From contig KE546980.1 of NCBI GenBank assembly GCA_000442125.1, positions 930,001 through 994,000 of the forward strand: a stretch of 64,000 bases of DNA, written 5' to 3'. The notes under the pieces were generated by a model, which ran no database searches, had not been told where the DNA came from, and worked only from the letters and a program-made list of their open reading frames with translations. Both the position numbers and the translations under genes were made by a program. Numbering within the stretch: the stretch's first letter is position 1; the number at the start of each line of letters is the position of its first letter. Source of the DNA: Opeltia flavorubescens (lineage: Eukaryota; Ascomycota; Lecanoromycetes; Teloschistales; Teloschistaceae). Positions 10,499 through 23,367 of the stretch are shown here, one piece after another.

Positions 10499-12537
10499 AT
10501 GGCAGCAGCAGTAGAACCCTTGCGGACAGGCTCCCTTTCACAACCTCGACAGGGTCGCAAGGGTATGCTTCGGTACACAACAAGGCCTCCTTTGAGAGAA
10601 CCGGAGTTCGAGATGTTGAAACCAACCGGAGAAGTTCATGAACTTGTGATCGCAATCGAGGAGACCCGTACAGAGACCATCGACCCCATACCACCACCCC
10701 CGAGAGCTCGCACTTCTCCTCCTCAAGACCCAACAGCACCTTCGTTCCGACTGCAAGCTCCAACGCCTCCCCTGGCGAACAGACCATCAAGCCCAATCTC
10801 ATTGAACGTCTCGACTCCTTCCGCGTCTTCTCCTGGAAGCCGTTCGGTCTTGCCAAGGTCGTCAGAATCTAGCCCGCATTCGCACACGAGCTCACCAACC
10901 CTTGTCCGGATGGGAAGCACTGCTTCTACCGGTACATATTCGCCGGTCATGCGATCAATATTCCCACGTTACGATCCTACCCTTTCTCTTGGGCAACAAC
11001 GATATTATCCTAGCGTAGAAATCGGTTCAACAGTAGCAGCTACCAGTACTTGGGCGAACAACGATGGTGGTACATACAGCCCCAGCCTGTATACACAGCC
11101 AGAAGCACCATCTGTTGGACAAGAGACAGCCCCACCAAGCGGCCTCGGCCTGCAAGATGCAGGGAGGTTCTCGGAGAAATTAGAAGATATGCCAGGCTTC
11201 TCGACTCCCCTCGAGCTTGTCGATTTTTGGGCTTTAGCGAATGGGCAAGCAAGCAAGAAGGCCGCTAAAGAATACAGACTCGAGCTGAGCTGGTATGTGT
11301 ACATTTTCTGCAGCTGTCCTTTCCATATGTGTAATTTCTAGGTCGGCAATGGGCGACTGCGAACTCTTCCAAGGGGTCAGTTCGTACCCGAAGAGACAAC
11401 GATGCAGCTACTTTCTCCGCTTAATCCGTCGCAAATTTGAACTTTACCGAAGCAATCGTTATGATTATGTCTGACCTGTCATTCAGTGATGATCTGGAAG
11501 CGGGTCAGGAAATTATCTGTTTCGATTCCTCGATTTCTCAGGCCTTGTACACACTTTCCGCTTCCGGTAACGACCTCTCGATCTCTCGAAGCCATCCTAC
11601 GAACGACACAACAACCATTCAAGTCAACAACACAGCTCTGCAAAGACCCAACTCGTCCACCGCTGTCATTGCCACCATCTTCCCAAAGCTAGCTGAATTG
11701 ATGGCCATCGATAAGTCCTCCTCCGTGGCCGTCGAGCACCGGCTCGATCGAAAGGACTGTACTGCTCTCCAAACTGAAGCTGTCGATCGTGCCCACCACC
11801 AAGAAGCGTCGAACCTCCTGTGGGATAGCGAGTCGCAGAAGTACTATCTCATCCACCCCACACTTCTTGAAGATGACTCACCTGCTGCCTTCCCTATCGA
11901 AGTATTTTCAAGCGCAGGCACTCCACAAGAAGTCAAGTTCCTCGCCCCTAGCTCCACGTCTCCCCTCCTTGTGCTCTCGTTTGAAACATTACTCCTCAAC
12001 ATCAACGCCAACGCCATATCTTCATACTCGTCCCTCTACCTTCTCGACACCCTCCTTTCCGCCACCCTCGTCCTCCTCCTTCATCTTCACCGCTCTCGTT
12101 CCTCGCCATATGTACGTCCTGCATCTCCCGCCACTTCTACAATACCATTCTTCGAACCTCCTCCCACATTTCCATCGCCTCTGCAATCTAAGAAGGCAAG
12201 AAAAGAACGACGCCTGACGTCGTGGTCTAAGTCGTTCTTCACCCGGGATAGAAAGCGGGATTCCGATAGAAGCGGTGTTGATGAGGAGGCAGCAACCGTC
12301 ATTACGATCCAAGATTCTCCTTCATCGGATCAATCAATTACCACGAAGTTACCATATCCGCCAAAGAGTAGCTTCCAGATCATTGATCCGGCGGATGAAA
12401 GTTTACCGAGGACGACAAGGGCGGTCATAAAGATTCTGTATTGGGGCTTCGAATGTCTGATCTGGGCGCTGGGGGTGCTGGTGAATTTGTTAGCAATGAT
12501 GGTAATCGGGCTGGGGAAATTGATGAAGGTTCTATAA
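10499..12537 (+). CDS. fungal 'acetylserotonin methyltransferase-like' protein (misnomer), C-terminal membrane anchor
   Basis: It resembles a fungal family that databases label acetylserotonin methyltransferase-like, although I see no methyltransferase motif (no SAM-binding GxGxG). Exon 1 (10499-11292) codes for a Ser/Pro/Thr-rich, probably disordered stretch with SYPSVEIGSTVAAT-like pieces and ends at the block ELVDFWALANGQASKKAAKEYR. The later exon holds QALYTLSASGNDLSI, NLLWDSESQKYYLIHPTLL and a hydrophobic C terminus (YWGFECLIWALGVLVNLLAMM), probably a tail anchor. The simplest model removes 11293-11486 (614 residues). An alternative removes 11293-11341 and 11376-11508, also in frame. Function unknown. 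Confidence 0.7.
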
Positions 12538-13774
12538 GGGTGTTCGACACGGTTGAAAGTGAGGAGACGGCAGAAGGCTTTGGAATATCTCTGATGGGAA
12601 AGAGGGTCATGAGTGATAGTCTGGCGAATGGTTTGGGATGGATTTAAACGAGGTTTCTTCCATTGTAATATATTCAATCACAATCTACAGGATATGTATT
12701 CCACGGATAACTAGTGTCTTGTAAAGAAGGACTGGTTCATCAATAGCCGCTTCATAATTTCTGACCTCCTTTCTTTATTTCTACGAAAGGTAAGTTTTTG
12801 GCGTGCCAGGGGTTCGGTCTAAAATTCTAGGGCGAAGGACACAGATCTCATTCTATGATAGAGAGTCACATGGAAAGCTTGTTTGAGGTGGCCGAATCTC
12901 TCAATTCCTAATTGCTCTGATTATCACAAAAGGTCCACTTCACGGCCCATGCCAACACGGGGTCTACTTCGAAAAACAGACCCCAGTACCGACATCGACC
13001 AATCCATGTCCATCCAAAAGCCAAGACCCCAGCTGGCTCAGCCCCACATACATCCAAAAATGGCGTATGAGATTTGAACCCAGGAATGCATGACAGGACG
13101 GGCTTCCCCAAGCAGTTTCCCAATCTGATATCATCACAGCCGTCTCATAGATACAAAGGAAATCTGCGAATAGAAGTCGCAGGAACTTTGTGGTCTTTCG
13201 CTTCCCGTGAATAAGAAAGCGAAGAGATTCGTGTAGTCGTTTCCGAAAGTCCAAGGAGATGGTGTAGATGGTGTAAATTATGTGTCTTCCCGTGCCTGCA
13301 TCGTTCTTCTGGGGTCCAGAGACGAAGAAAAGACGATACAGAGCACGCCAGAACAGTTCGAAAAGGGGGTCACAGCTGATTAAAATTTATACTGAGCGGA
13401 GGGGGCGTTCCTGGCCACCGGAACGAGGGCCGACCTCAAAGATGATGAGAAGTGGAGTTAAGTCGCTAACGCCAGCTGCCGTAGAGACAAAGAGAGCAAA
13501 TCTTCCATTGGTGTCACTCTGGCGGAGACCAAAGCCTTTCCTCAGGTGGTCAATCAATCTGTGGATCCTCTAGACGATTCGGACGGGGATCTGATAGCCG
13601 AGATGCGCAGAGCATGCTTTAGATAGTCTTGGGAGACTTTCCCATGTCGACAATATCGTCCACATGGTTACTAGAAGATGCCAAAGTTAGGGCTCGTTCC
13701 CAAAGATTATCGCACTTTCGTGACCACTTACCACATCGCAACGAACAGATCGAAAAACCTAAATAGACCAAACT
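12538..13774. other. convergent intergenic stretch, nothing recognised
   Basis: No gene or RNA found. A T-loop-like string on the minus strand near 13060-13085 was tested as a tRNA and rejected. The stretch separates the 3' ends of the 10499 gene and the first BTB gene. Confidence 0.45.
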
Positions 13775-14680
13775 TTAGCCAGAAGCAAACATAGAATCCA
13801 GATAGTTAGAACGTTCTAATTGAGTGCCGACGTACAATTTACTTCCACCTATCTCCATCTCCATTTGAAAGGTTCCACTCCTTTTGAATGTCTTGCGACT
13901 CCTGATGATCAGAGCTAGGTAATGAGCGCGGAGCTTCGAGTCCGAATCTGGAGTATTGTCATATGCAAACCGAGCAGATCGCAAGATCACATCGACGGTG
14001 ATGCCAGATTGAAGACCCTGCTTGCGAAGAGCAAGGCGTTTCAATTCATCCAGACCGTATCTCTCAGCTGCACAGTAAATGACGGTGTCTTTTAGAAGAG
14101 CACCGCCAGCACCAGATATATCAACCGTAGACTCGACAGACCCGCGGCCACCGAGAGATTGTGAGTCCTGGGCATCCTCAAGTTCGAATGAGACGCGGCG
14201 CTTGTTGTACAACAAGCGGGGGTAGTAGTCTCCTTTGTAAAGATACTCGAGGATGCAGGAGAAAATCTGAGGGTCCCTGAATTGATAACCTTTCAGCGAA
14301 CATCTTTCAACCTTAAGACATGGGTCCATACTCGTCAGGCAGCGCTACCCTCTTCGAAGCACTCTCATAGAACTGGCCTTTGAGAGCTGCAGTGAAGAAT
14401 GGAGATAAAGACAAGACGTCCTCATGAGCCGCGAAGATACGAGGCTCACGACCTACCACCAGAGTGATGATAGGGCTGGTCAGGGTACTATATGCAAAGA
14501 GACGTTACGGTCAGCCGTACTCAATGCGACATAGGCGAAGGAGAAACATTCTTACCTCCCAACTGGCGGATTGTCTATCTTTTGCTGTAGCTTCAGCTTC
14601 TGTTGTTCACGAAACGATCTCTTGCTCGGCCTAACCGACTTGCCTGCGCGATCCTTCGAAGCGAAAGAGCGCTTAAACAT
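13775..14680 (-). CDS. BTB/POZ-domain protein (copy 1)
   Basis: BTB domains mediate dimerisation and often present substrates to Cullin-3 ubiquitin ligases. This protein has no second recognisable domain. Exons 14680-14556, 14487-14332 and 14276-13775 (introns 68 and 55 bp) give 260 residues. The join gives the BTB core: STLTSPIITLVVGREPRIFA, AHEDVLSLSPFFTAALKGQF, then KRVALPDEDPQIFSCILEYL and YKGDYYPRL. After it comes the helical region KDTVIYCAAERYGLDELKRL, as in fungal BTB proteins. The N-terminal 45 residues are Lys/Gln-rich. A second, divergent BTB gene lies 0.7 kb away on the same strand. Function unknown. Confidence 0.85.
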
Positions 14681-15382
14681 GCTGGATAGGGTCGATGATG
14701 GGACTGGGGGAAGATCGATACGGCCAAGCAAAGAAGCGAAGCAAATTGATTTGAAGGACCGACACTGGGCAGAAAGAGCGAAAAAGGTGGGTTAGATTGA
14801 CGCTTCGCACGCACGTTGCATTAGAGAAGACCTCCGTGGAAGCCTGTCAGGCCTCTTTCTAGTCGACAGTCGAGCAGCCCTAAGGCATCGACCGAAGAGA
14901 AGAAAGAAGGAGTCCTGTACAGACTTGACGCACGAGAATCTGCTGGGAGATTGACTCGTGGTGTTGATTGTCGGTTGGCTCTGGGAAGCGTGAAGAAACA
15001 AACAGAATGGATTGTATGGAAAGAGACATTGATATGATAAGCTTGATCAGGTGACTTTCATCTGGTCTTGGCGTTGACGTTATCTGTATTGCCTTGTCAG
15101 TGCTGCCTCGTCACTTGCTTGACGTGAAATAACAAAAATATTTCCTTCAAAACCATCCCTTAGGACTTTCATGTAGTGATCCTCACAACCATTGTCAACG
15201 AGCATATTTATGTTAGCTGCGTTGCACAGCCCACCGGTCTGGGGGGAGAAAGTGACCTCTTTCCTCTGGTTTCCAAGTATGATAGGCTATTGTAAGCCTG
15301 CGACCAAATATACCAGGTTTGGTCTTTCCTATTTTTCTAGCCTTCGCCTAATTTCGCGAGTCTCAACTCCTGCTGTCTCGTG
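14681..15382. other. spacer between two BTB genes
   Basis: About 700 bp with no recognisable gene. It should contain the 3' end of the upstream BTB gene and the promoter of the downstream one. Confidence 0.45.
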
Positions 15383-16427
15383 TTATGTCGTCTCGTAGTT
15401 GCTTGTCGTTTCACAATCGTGCTTTGGACTGGCTCCTTGTAGTTCTCCGCGTTCGGCCGTGTCGATCCTGTTCAAGGCATGCTCGGATGTGATATACTGC
15501 GCAGTAGGTGGAGCTGTAGGGTTAGGGATGATCTGGACGTCAGGGCTCACGCTGATCCGAAGCTTGGTCGCCAGACCTGGGTGTTCATTCAACAGCTCAT
15601 CGACAAGGCCTCTGTGTGCTCGTTGTAACTCTCGGAAGTGGCTCTAAGGTCATCGTGAGCGATATTCATACGTACGCTGATTATGTTCAAACTCTGAGAT
15701 AACATCACGTATACTTACAGAAAGGTACTCTATGACGAAGTCGTACATTGGGCCTTCCCACTCGACCAGGGAACCGAAAAGCAGTTGAATAAAATTGAGA
15801 AAGTGGTCTCCGTGGATTGGCTGCAACACCTTGAACTTGCTGACCGCTAATGCTTGTAGTTCCGGCATTTCTAGCTTTTGGGCGATAATAGTCACTATTA
15901 CACATCTATCAATCGCCGCAATTTCGGTTTCGTGACTGACGAGGCCCTCTAGAGAGGCAAACTCGGTGTCCGCATCGTAGATCTCTGGAAAGTAATCTCT
16001 GTGCTCGAGATATTGAGCGACTTCTTTAAAATCTGCCGGGTCAATTTTGGACAACAGGGGTGACATCGCATAAAAGCCGGTCGCTGAATCAAAGTTTACG
16101 AGACGACTAAGAACCGGACTTTGGTTGAGATCGCTACGTTGGAAGATGAAAACGGTGTGTGGATTGCCAATGTACACTCTGACCGCCTCGGGACTACGGT
16201 TTGTCAGGCACTTTTCTTGTTCATTGTAACCCGGCTTACCCATAATCTTGTACCTTCTCATCGTCTGGCAGCGCGGCTGGGATCGACGAGAGTTTTCTCT
16301 CTTTATCCAGTGCTTCGCGTTTGATGTTGGCTATATATGCCTCAAGATCCTCATCGTCCGAAGCATTGTTATCGAGGCAGTTGGGTGCCTCCACCGCCTT
16401 GCGTTGCGTGTTTGAATGTGTTGCCAT
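15383..16427 (-). CDS. BTB/POZ-domain protein (copy 2)
   Basis: Exons 16427-16240, 16193-15719 and 15643-15383 (introns 46 and 75 bp) give 307 residues. An acidic N-terminal stretch (NNASDDEDLEAYIANIKREA) precedes the BTB core. The core reads PEAVRVYIGNPHTVFIFQRS, then SPVLSRLVNF, DPADFKEVAQYLEHRDYFPE and the helical IDRCVIVTIIAQKLEMPELQ. The third exon adds a polar C-terminal tail (HFRELQRAHRGLVDELLNE). The HTVFIF / NQSPVLSR layout matches fungal BTB proteins in which the protein itself replaces the usual IF-AHK element. The first gene of the pair has the same EYLxxxDYxP motif, so an old duplication is possible, but similarity is low. Function unknown. Confidence 0.8.
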
Positions 16428-16820
16428 GGCTTATTACAAGAGTGCTTTGAAGAGTCAAATGGAAATGCACAATTGGGTATAAGTAGAAGGTTAGAATTCG
16501 TTGTAACGATTTTCTTATTAATATAAAGCTTTGGCAAATGTGATGGAAGTTAATATTCATATCTAGTGAAGTCAAGCTACCTAAATCAATAAACTCGACT
16601 ATAAGTCATAGAAACGGCGAGATCTATCGGTATTGCTTATTTCAAGGTATCATTCACAGGTCACTCCATCTAGAACGGTGTTTGGAGCGGTTTCAATGGA
16701 ATGATTATAGTAGAAAAGGGGCTTCCTGCCAAGGCTATTCAGCCCTACAGTGTTGATGAATTGAAGAACAGCCTCTACCTTGCTAATTGAGAAACGTTGC
16801 TGTTATACCAGTCCTACACG
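16428..16820. promoter_or_regulatory. divergent intergenic region, BTB copy 2 / SEC11
   Basis: 393 bp between divergent start codons. Both promoters are expected here. No distinct motif is claimed. Confidence 0.4.
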
Positions 16821-17439
16821 ATGTTTTCCGCCATTAACTCGCTGCAACCACGGCAGCTCCTCGCCCAGCTCCTCAACTTCGCCCTTGTTCTCTCAACCGC
16901 ATTTATGCTGTGGAAAGGCCTTTCCGTCATCGCCGACTCTCCTTCACCAATTGTCGTTGTCCTTTCCGGAAGTATGGAGCCTGCTTTTCAGAGGGGAGAT
17001 TTATTATTCTTGTGGAACAGAGGCCAAGATACACAGATAGGGGAGATTGTCGTGTACAATGTCAGGGGAAAAGATATTCCGATTGTGCATCGGGTTGTGC
17101 GAAGATACGGAGGAGGGTGAGCGCGATCTGTCCTTACCTTTTTCTCGTACCGTCATTCTTGGAGCAAATACCATAAGAAGCTGTATCGGCTGCTGATGCC
17201 CTGAAAATAGGGAAACACCGCTGAAGCTTCTGACCAAAGGCGACAACAACCTTGCCGATGATACCGAGCTATACGCGAGAGGGCAGGATTACCTGGACAG
17301 GTCAAAGGACATTATTGGAAGCGTCGTGGGATACATTCCGTTTGTCGGCTACGTCACGATATTACTATCAGAGCATCCTTGGTTGAAGACGGTGCTGTTG
17401 GGACTTATGGGAGTGATGGTAGTCCTACAGCGCGAGTAG
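16821..17439 (+). CDS. SEC11: signal peptidase complex catalytic subunit Sec11
   Basis: This membrane serine protease of the ER signal peptidase complex removes signal peptides from secretory proteins. Exons 16821-17116 and 17211-17439 (94-bp intron) give 174 residues, the usual size. One N-terminal membrane helix ([20 protein letters not shown]) is followed by the S26 protease signature [17 protein letters not shown] with the catalytic Ser at about residue 51. The catalytic His lies in [12 protein letters not shown] and the conserved acidic box in [13 protein letters not shown] second hydrophobic stretch ends the protein ([16 protein letters not shown]). The start [12 protein letters not shown] was chosen over an upstream non-ATG frame because it matches family N termini. 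Confidence 0.95.
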
Positions 17440-18264
17440 AGCAAACAAGAATTTCGACATCGTGTCGAAACTCCACATTGCTTCGATTCAAGGTGTTTTT
17501 ACCTGTGGCAGGACTATACTTCCGATGGTAGCCCTGCGGCCTTTGAAATCTGGGAATGGTTCCCATATGTCTGGGTAGATGCCTTGACAAGCCAGCGATC
17601 TCCCATCTTTCAACGATCTTGCAAATGAACCCACCTCTTTGCAGTCAACTTGGGACCGCCGTTCATGAATATACATCAAGCGCTCTTCTCCAATCAAGGT
17701 AGGATACTCTCTTCCAATGGCCCTGTTTCCTTCTCACTCTCGATCTAATTAAAGATTGTGGTCGGGGCATTTTCCTACCGTAACCTAAATCTGCAATTCC
17801 TCTGCGGTTCCGATAGGATGATCCATACAGAATGACTCCAACCCTCCTAGCCTAGAGCAAATGCCAACAAATGAGCAGGTCAGCAGATTTTGTGGCAGGT
17901 TTCGGTACTGAATTCTGCATTAAGTGAGAGCCGTCAACTTTCACGGTACATTCTTTAGTGACTTAGCTCAATTAAAAAACCTTCTTCACAATTCATTCAT
18001 CACGATGCTTCTGTTGTACCCCACATTTTCCAAGCTTTCGAGTCTGTTTCGATGTTCGCCATCTTCTGCTCTACCCTGGGTTCTCCCAATCTATCTATCC
18101 ACTGTCAATATTACCACTATTGGCTCACAAATACCCTTCCCTGCGCAGGGGACCCATTATTGATCTTCCACCCCTCATTCCTCTGGTAACCAGAAACTCC
18201 AATCATCGAACCCCCTTACGAAGGCCCATCCTTCATCGGAATCTCCAAAGTCCTTTCATCAATA
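17440..18264. other. intergenic stretch, nothing recognised
   Basis: About 825 bp without recognisable coding or RNA content. The right side is pyrimidine-rich, as expected of a fungal promoter before the frame starting at 18265. Confidence 0.4.
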
Positions 18265-18822
18265 ATGGCTCCATCCATCCCGCAAACCCAATCATCATCT
18301 CAGCATCCAGACACCAATCCGTCCGGCCTTGTGGAAGCACTGGACCGCGAAGCAGCCCGAATGCACGCAGCCAACCATCTTGCCCGTGCTCGAGAGACAC
18401 TGGTGCATAATATTCAGGCCAGTGGCATTCTCAAGCAGGTCCCTTCCGTGCAGGGAGAAGAAAACATCGATAGTGATCCCGTACCACAAGCACAAGTTCA
18501 ACTACAACCACAGCCACGACCTCGTCCTCGTATTCCTGCTCAGGTGCAAGCCCAGTGGCGAGGGCAGGAGATGCAAGGACTAGGCATCTTGATGGGTGAC
18601 GGTGTCACGGGAGAGAACGGCCATCAGAGTATCACCGCATCTGATGAAGGCAGATACCGACAGGAACAAGAGGAAGCGAAACAGCAACGACGGGTGCAAG
18701 TGCAGCAGAATTATCGGCAGAAACAGCAGCAGCAGGGCAACGGGATAGAGGGACCCGAAAAGCAAGGCTGGGAGCGTAGGGATGAGGATGACGGGGCTTA
18801 TGGATCGGAATACGCCGAGTAA
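18265..18822 (+). CDS. hypothetical Gln-rich protein
   Basis: An intronless 185-codon frame with codon use that looks coding but no domain I recognise. Residues 20-50 could form a helix (GLVEALDREAARMHAANHLA). The middle is a Gln/Pro/Arg alternation (QLQPQPRPRPRIPAQVQAQW), and the end is Gln/Glu/Arg-rich (RYRQEQEEAKQQRRVQVQQ) with an acidic tail. It is probably largely disordered, possibly coiled coil near residues 130-160. No signal peptide or membrane span. It could be a small real gene or a chance frame. The ATG context is acceptable. Confidence 0.5.
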   Translation: MAPSIPQTQSSSQHPDTNPSGLVEALDREAARMHAANHLARARETLVHNIQASGILKQVPSVQGEENIDSDPVPQAQVQLQPQPRPRPRIPAQVQAQWRGQEMQGLGILMGDGVTGENGHQSITASDEGRYRQEQEEAKQQRRVQVQQNYRQKQQQQGNGIEGPEKQGWERRDEDDGAYGSEYAE

Positions 18823-19646
18823 TAGGATGGGAAAGGGGAAGCAGAGGGACAGGGAGGAATCGAGAGAGAAAGATGGTTGATGATAATTGGAGGGTATTAG
18901 ACTACTTACTCTTTTTAGGGGAGGGTGGGGGGAAGAGCAATTGAGAATCACACGGTAGAAGTAGATATGGTACATACAAGGTTTACATACAGACAGGGAA
19001 GCATGGGAAGGTGCGGATATAGGGAGGTTCGTGGTTCTGAGGAAGTATGCTTGAAGTTTCCCACATCTTTGGATAGCTTTAGAGGTCCTTGGTCGCGGAG
19101 TGGTTGTTGCTGTGTGATTGATATCTTAATATAATTCCCATCGGTTTCATTGAGCGGCTCGTGAATGTCCTGCTGAGGTCGCTATCATGGAAATAAGTGA
19201 GGATGATGTTCGTGTACCGAGGACAACTTAATTCATGCTGTGTCGCGAGTGATGGGAATTCAAAAGATCAATACTTTGATCTGCAAAGACCATGATATTA
19301 CTCGGATAGATAGAATTCCTTAGACTCTGAGAAGATACTTGCAATTCGTTACACCTACAATACTTTGTTGAAGAGTCATTCCGTCAATATTGTTCAACTG
19401 CTTTAGGTACATGAATACGCTCCACGTCGCCAATATCCATCGAACACTCATTCATTTCTTCTGCTGGAGTAAGGAATATCAGTTCACTAACACCCACCTA
19501 CGCCATAAACATCCGAGACGCAGACCATGCTGCGCCATGCTCGACAATCAATCTGCCCCAGCAATGATAACCCAATGCAATATCGACGGCCACGGCAGGC
19601 AAGAATTGGGGGGCGACATGGGTATCATTAGGTCCCGAACCCCAAA
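18823..19646. other. convergent intergenic stretch, nothing recognised
   Basis: 824 bp between the 3' ends of the Gln-rich frame and the SDR gene. No gene seen on either strand. Confidence 0.4.
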
Positions 19647-20921
<1,275 letters not shown>

Positions 20922-22228
20922 TATGGAGGACAATTTGACTGCAATGCGATACCGTGCGATCTTCTTCTTGATCACTGCACTGCTGAACAAGATCGATCAG
21001 GGTGAAGCGGTGTGATACAGGTGCCTGTGAGGTGATAATTAAAAGGGTAAGGCAGACGGAACCGGATTAAATGTACAGTGAAAGATGTTGCCCGTTGTGT
21101 AGATGTCAGAAAATGAGTTACGAGAGATGTGAGGTAAGTATTTTATGGCAGAATTGCTGTCGAATTCTATTTTGCCATCCATTGATCAATAAATTCTAAG
21201 GAGTCTAGCTCCCGCCGTCAATTGATCGGATTACTTTCGGCCGTTTTCGTCGTCATTTTCGTTAAAGAGGCTCCTATTATTGGATGCTCTTACATCTCCC
21301 AATATTTCCATGGGTATCTCTTTCGTATTGGTCTACTAACTGCGGGTAATACTTACATGTCCTACTCTACTTGAAGCCCAGTCTCTTGGAGTCTGTCATC
21401 TCTTGTATACCATCATCAGTGCTTGTAGACTTTCAACAATGAGGGGTCACTAAGTCGGACGCCTAGAATAATTCACCAATCGGGGAGCAGCGCAATCTGG
21501 TCCCGTTACCAGCCTGTGTACCATGACGCAGGGGTCAGGCGCAAATAGGGGACTTCACGCGATTCGAGGTCGTTCCAATTTCTCTGGGACCGTCTCCGAC
21601 CCCCCGGAGCATCAGGGGCAGATCAAGATCATATTCTTACAATGCCACGTCATCTTCAATCTTCTGATTTCTTAGTCATTGGAAAATCTTACCCACATCA
21701 ATGAGGCCGGAGCTTACGAGTCCATCTCGTGCATATACATGGCCCGTGCTCTCGCTCTACAAGCCAAGAGAGTGACTAAACAGCTCTCATTAGACGGGGA
21801 CTGGTCCGTCCAATGTTACAAAACCAATCGTTTGCTAAGAAACCTTTGAACGGAATATACTTCCAACCTATGTTAAGGGTTGCCATCGATCATTCGGCAA
21901 ACCTATTACAGAGTAGGGGGTTTTGATCGGCGGCACCACGTGCACAGGATCTTCGAAGATCAGCGACGCGAAACAGGAGTGGAAGCTTGGCAAGTCTGGG
22001 GAGCATCGGTACAGACATGGGTGATACACGTAGGAAGGTCGGGGGGGTAAACAAACGTAGTTTTGACAACAAGTCCTCTGAGTTTGCAGGCTGATAATTC
22101 AGAAATATTTATGGTACAGAAACTCGACAAAAACAACCTCCCAAATGCATGCATGCGTAAATAAGAAAACATGACTCTGTGATGCTGCTGCTCCCGGAAT
22201 GCAATCAAGTGCTTTCGGCAATGCTCAA
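20922..22228. other. intergenic stretch, nothing recognised
   Basis: 1.3 kb holding the SDR promoter on the left and the 3' UTR of the E2 gene on the right. No open frame with family resemblance. I see no repeat or RNA gene. Confidence 0.4.
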
Positions 22229-22809
22229 TCAATGAGCATAATCCTTTGTCCACTTCTTCGCCTTCTTGATGAACTCCTTGCGATCTTCCTTATACTCTCG
22301 TCCAACAGCCTGCTCAATCGCATCATCGGCGTTGGGCTCAACAAGTAACTGTCTCACGTATTCGAGAGCAGCATGTAGAGTCGAGTTGGGTTTCCATTCG
22401 CCGTCACGAAGAATACCGAGACACATGCTGCCTTTGTCGTCGTTGGTTACATTGGGGTGATAAATCTTGGTCTGCCAGTTGATTGTTGGAGGTTTGAACG
22501 GGTATTCGACTGGAAGGTTGACGAGGATTTTGAATTTACCGCCCTACATTGTCGGTGAGCATGAGTAGAATACATTCCCTGAGAAGGAGGGTGTGAAAGA
22601 GAGATTCATACGGCGTAGGGGCTATCCTCGGGCCCAACCATGGTGACGACCCACTTGTAAAAGTCATTCTCCGAGACTAGGTTGACTTTCATATCTTGCG
22701 GTGGGTTCTTGGAGAGTTCGGCGAACTCCTACGTCACTGTTATAAAAGTCGACACGAGGCGGTGACGACGAACACTTACTTTGGTGATACGTTTGCTACC
22801 TTTGCTCAT
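22229..22809 (-). CDS. ubiquitin-conjugating enzyme E2
   Basis: An E2 core protein with no extensions. Exons 22809-22780, 22728-22612 and 22543-22229 (introns 51 and 68 bp) give 153 residues. The N-terminal helix is MSKGSKRITKEFAELSKNPP, the conserved turn YPFKPPTINW, and the HPN motif lies in TKIYHPNV. The catalytic cysteine is at about residue 90 in GSMCLGIL, followed by the conserved W in GEWKPNSTL. The C-terminal helices (EYKEDRKEFIKKAKKWTKDY) recall the UBE2L3/UbcH7 group more than Ubc4/5, but I cannot assign a definite orthologue. The enzyme takes ubiquitin (or possibly a ubiquitin-like protein) from E1 and passes it to E3 ligases. Confidence 0.93.
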
Positions 22810-23367
22810 GGTTGCAACTGGCGGAGGGTAACTCAATTAGAAGCTTGGGTATGGTTGTTGGGCGTTTTTGGTAGTCGAGACTTTTTCAAGGAATTGCTGT
22901 ATAATGTTGTAGCAACGGTAGTGGACGACCCCGCGAGATTTTATATCAGTAACGAAAAGCTATCGTCATCATTGAGTTCCCATTATTGATGCGTTGTTCA
23001 TCATTGGAATTGTCAGAGTCAAGGCTCTTCATCGTTGTTAGCATGACACAAGTCTGCTGTGAAACAAAGTGTGAGGCATACTTCGATGTCATGAATATAT
23101 CGATTGATACATTGACGTCACATGCTATTGAAGGTTGAGAACATCATGTTATTGCACTATTGAAGATTTCCGCTCGTCGCAATACGAGTCACGTTGATAC
23201 AGATCCATAATTATGAAACTCCAGGACGCTTGGTTGATGAGTATTCACACCGGTCATGAACAGGTAATGATCTAGGTGATTCACCCCATGAAGCAGGGAT
23301 ACTGTGACTCTGCCGTGGTGGAGAAACATAGATGTGGACACTGTATTTGCTTCCTGGATTTCAGGCA
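22810..23367. other. intergenic stretch, nothing recognised
   Basis: 558 bp upstream of the E2 gene and downstream of the kinesin gene. It should contain the E2 promoter. No gene seen. Confidence 0.4.

Noticed and set aside
13055-13125. Possible tRNA on the minus strand (T-loop-like GGGTTCAAATC)
   Set aside because: The T stem pairs poorly and no matching acceptor or D-arm sequence lies 70-75 bases upstream on that strand.
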